Shown here: in pieces, positions 13,072 to 14,620 of the stretch
Layout: the number at the start of each line of letters is the position of its first letter
Position numbering within the stretch: the first letter of the stretch is position 1
Assembly (NCBI GenBank): GCA_900768435.1
Contig: CAAGCW010000022.1
Span: 1 to 14,620, forward strand
Direction: 5' to 3'
Origin: an uncultured Collinsella sp.
GTDB taxonomy: Bacteria; Actinomycetota; Coriobacteriia; Coriobacteriales; Coriobacteriaceae
Length of the DNA: 14,620 nt
Notes under the pieces: model-generated
Seen by the model: the letters and a program-made list of their open reading frames with translations, nothing else
What the model was told of the DNA's origin: nothing
Database searches by the model: none
Translations under genes and position numbers: made by a program

Positions 13072-13626
13072 ATAGCTAAGTCTGATGACACCCGCATCAA
13101 CGACGAGATCACCGCATCTTCGTGCCGTTTGATTGGCGTCGATGGCTCTCAGCTCGGCCTGTTCGCCATTCGCGATGCCCAGCGCGTCGCTGACGATCAG
13201 GGTCTCGACCTAGTCGAGATCGCTCCCAACGCGGAGCCGCCGGTCTGCAAGGTCATGGACTACGGTAAGTTCAAGTACCAGCAGGCCATGAAGGCCAAGG
13301 CCGCTCGTAAGAACCAGTCCAAGGTCGAGGTCAAGGAAATGAAGTTCCGACCCAAGATCGACGTTGGCGACTACGAGACCAAGAAGGGCCACGTTCTGCG
13401 TTTCCTCAAGAAGGGCGCACGCGTTAAGATCACCATCATGTTCCGCGGCCGCGAGATGGCTCACCCGGAGCAGGGCCTTAACGTTCTCGAGCGTCTCGCC
13501 GAGGATCTCAAGCCTTACGCTACGGTCGAATCCAAGCCTAAGATGGAAGGCCGTAACATGCTTATGCTGCTCGCCCCGATTAAGGGCGCCTTCGATGAGG
13601 AAAAAGCGGCAAGCGATACTAAGTAA
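13072..13626 (+). CDS. infC: Translation initiation factor IF-3
   Basis: A 184-residue IF-3 that binds the 30S subunit, blocks premature 50S joining and checks the start codon. The N domain opens with DDTRINDEI and includes QGLDLVEIAPNAEPPVCKVMDYGKFKY-type family sequence; after the lysine-rich linker the C domain has KEMKFRPKIDVGDYETK, VKITIMFRGREM and the HPEQGLNVLERL segment. The frame is open from ATG 13057, but that ATG has no binding site, whereas GGAGGTAGGG (13059-13068) points to the ATA codon at 13072. I therefore place the start at AUA, in keeping with the rare AUU/AUA/AUC starts by which infC represses itself. If the ATG is used, five residues are added. It heads the infC-rpmI-rplT operon. 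Confidence 0.95.
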   Translation: MAKSDDTRINDEITASSCRLIGVDGSQLGLFAIRDAQRVADDQGLDLVEIAPNAEPPVCKVMDYGKFKYQQAMKAKAARKNQSKVEVKEMKFRPKIDVGDYETKKGHVLRFLKKGARVKITIMFRGREMAHPEQGLNVLERLAEDLKPYATVESKPKMEGRNMLMLLAPIKGAFDEEKAASDTK

Positions 13627-13658
13627 CTAGTGTTCTGTAACCGATTAAGGAGTATTTC

Positions 13659-13850
13659 ATGCCTAAGATGAAGTCCCACAGCGGCACCAAGAAGCGTTTC
13701 CGCAAGACTGGTACCGGCAAGCTTATGCGCGCCAAGGCTTTCAAGAGCCACATCCTGAGCAAGAAGTCCACCAAGCGCAAGCGTGGCTTCCGTCAGGAGA
13801 CCGAGATCGCCGCTGCCGACCGCAAGGTCATCAAGTCGCGTCTCGCTTAA
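13659..13850 (+). CDS. rpmI: 50S ribosomal protein L35 (bL35)
   Basis: A 63-residue, strongly basic protein of normal L35 length, with the family opening MPKMKSHSGTKKRFRKTGTG, the internal AFKSHILSKKSTKRKRG segment and the VIKSRL end. It is a small structural protein of the large subunit. AAGGAG (13647-13652) lies 6 nt before the ATG. It sits 32 nt after infC in the universally common infC-rpmI-rplT order, so translation and control are expected to be shared with its neighbours. Confidence 0.97.
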   Translation: MPKMKSHSGTKKRFRKTGTGKLMRAKAFKSHILSKKSTKRKRGFRQETEIAAADRKVIKSRLA

Positions 13851-13896
13851 GTTCGCGTCCCTATTTTTCGTTTTACCGTCTAGGAGTTGATAGAAC

Positions 13897-14256
13897 ATGG
13901 CACGTATTAAGCGCGCTGTTGCCGCCAAGAAGAAGCGCCGTACCGTTATGCACCGTGCGAAGGGTTACTACGGTGCCGCTTCGCGTACTTACAAGCATGC
14001 TAAAGAGCAGGTCCAGCACTCCCTGCAGTATCAGTATCGTGATCGCCGCAACAAGAAGCGTGAGATCCGCTCTCTCTGGATCACCCGTATCAACGCTGCC
14101 GCTCGCCTGAACGACATTTCTTATTCTCAGTTCATGCACGGCCTGAAGGTTGCCGGTATCGAGCTCGACCGCAAGGTCCTGGCTCAGATGGCTTACGAGG
14201 ACATCGAGTCCTTCAACGAGCTGGCCACCATCGCCAAGAAGGCTCTCGAGGCCTAA
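13897..14256 (+). CDS. rplT: 50S ribosomal protein L20 (bL20)
   Basis: A 119-residue basic protein of full L20 length. It begins MARIKRAVAAKKKRRTV, then AKGYYGAASRTYKHAKEQV and RDRRNKKREIRSLWITRINAAAR, all characteristic of L20, which binds 23S rRNA early in large-subunit assembly. In E. coli and B. subtilis L20 also represses its own operon by binding the mRNA, which makes it a candidate effector for the leader upstream of infC. TAGGAG (13881-13886) precedes the ATG by 10 nt. It is the last gene of the operon, followed by a strong terminator. Confidence 0.97.
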   Translation: MARIKRAVAAKKKRRTVMHRAKGYYGAASRTYKHAKEQVQHSLQYQYRDRRNKKREIRSLWITRINAAARLNDISYSQFMHGLKVAGIELDRKVLAQMAYEDIESFNELATIAKKALEA

Positions 14257-14277
14257 TCGATTCATTTGAATCAAGAG

Positions 14278-14313
14278 GGGAGTGTCGCGTTGTGCGCGAC
14301 GCTCCCTTTTTTT
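14278..14313 (+). terminator. Strong intrinsic terminator of the infC-rpmI-rplT operon
   Basis: A 12-bp stem (14278-14289 / 14295-14306, one G-U pair) with a 5-nt loop, followed by seven T. It lies 22 nt after the rplT stop. Confidence 0.93.
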
Positions 14314-14620
14314 ATCATCTGCGGGTCTAGTCATATAAATGCGCGGGTAGATACTTCCTTACAGGTGACCGATCTCTATATATTCCAAAACCAAAGGGTC
14401 ATCATCTGATTCATGCGTAAGATCCGCATCAGACTTTCTATTGTGTATAGAAAGCGATATGTTGTGTAGGACTTGTGAAGAGTGGAATTGACGTTCCACA
14501 GGCCCCTCCGGTCTGGCAATATATCTCCTTGCCGCGCGGCCCGGTCGGACCGGACCAGCCGCCAGGCGTGCACCTTGAGAACCGGATACTGCGAGGATGG
14601 ACACATTCAGTGTCGCATCC
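14314..14620. other. Structured intergenic region, no supported gene
   Basis: No frame on either strand has both a binding site and recognisable protein. Hairpins: GGTGACC/GGGTCATC (14365-14404 region), ATGCG/CGCAT, CTTTCTAT-TGTGT-ATAGAAAG (14434-14454), GTGGAA-TTGACG-TTCCAC (14482-14499), palindrome GCCGCGCGGC (14531-14540) and CCGGTC-G-GACCGG (14541-14553), which competes with GGTCTGG/CCGGACC (14510-14556). An ATG at 14597 (MDTFSVAS...) runs off the window edge and could start the next gene, but GAGG lies too close to it. Confidence 0.5.

Noticed and set aside
14482..14560. T-box riboswitch
   Set aside because: GTGGAA-TTGACG-TTCCAC looked suggestive, but the conserved TGG-ACC-GCG core and a following terminator are absent.
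14359..14606. Two overlapping minus-strand open frames of 76-81 codons at the right edge
   Set aside because: No ribosome binding site, no recognisable sequence, and they run through GC palindromes and hairpins; most likely chance frames.

Overview
The window looks like a piece of a chromosome from a high-GC, Gram-positive gut actinobacterium of the class Coriobacteriia, most likely Collinsella or a close relative. The basis is GC-rich third positions, AGGAGG-type ribosome binding sites, protein character and the intergenic palindromic repeats. The genus is an inference, since no search could be run. Nearly all the coding capacity is housekeeping; the unusual material is one fused repair protein and several repeat- and hairpin-rich intergenic stretches.

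Layout. Positions 1-436 hold no convincing gene: a terminator-like hairpin, an 18-bp inverted repeat and a tandem pair of short REP-like palindromes. A two-gene + strand operon follows: cutC (437-1114) and a GalT/HIT-like DUF4931-type protein (1118-1915). Convergent to it on the - strand is a bile acid:sodium symporter (BASS) family transporter (1946-2944). A divergent intergenic region with a 15-bp palindrome and a clear -10 box leads into an overlapping 21-codon upstream ORF. Next comes a large fused protein (3221-6508) with a complete RecJ exonuclease at the N-terminus and a RecQ-like SF2 helicase at the C-terminus. It is followed 15 nt later by a bifunctional (p)ppGpp synthetase/hydrolase (6524-8884), and then, after a hairpin, by a metallo-beta-lactamase-fold hydrolase (8969-9652). 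This keeps the order of the recJ-(apt)-relA-(dtd)-MBL cluster of many Gram-positives, but no apt or dtd is present.

Class II fructose-bisphosphate aldolase (9847-10713) stands alone with its own extended -10 promoter and operator-like palindromes. Downstream, 10714-11046 contains a roughly 30-bp imperfect hairpin and a tandem repeat of 97-nt period. A transglutaminase-like protein with an intact Cys-His-Asp triad (11065-12498) has its own promoter. Then come tRNA-Leu(CAA) (12538-12624) and its terminator. From the T-loop through the terminator, 69 nt are repeated perfectly 184 nt downstream, like an att duplication around a 115-bp hairpin-rich insert.

The right end is the translation operon infC-rpmI-rplT (IF-3, L35, L20; 13072-14256), closed by a strong terminator. 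It is preceded by a structured leader that ends in a terminator-like attenuator just upstream of infC, and infC appears to start at a rare AUA codon. Both features suggest autoregulation. Positions 14314-14620 have several hairpins but no gene I can support.
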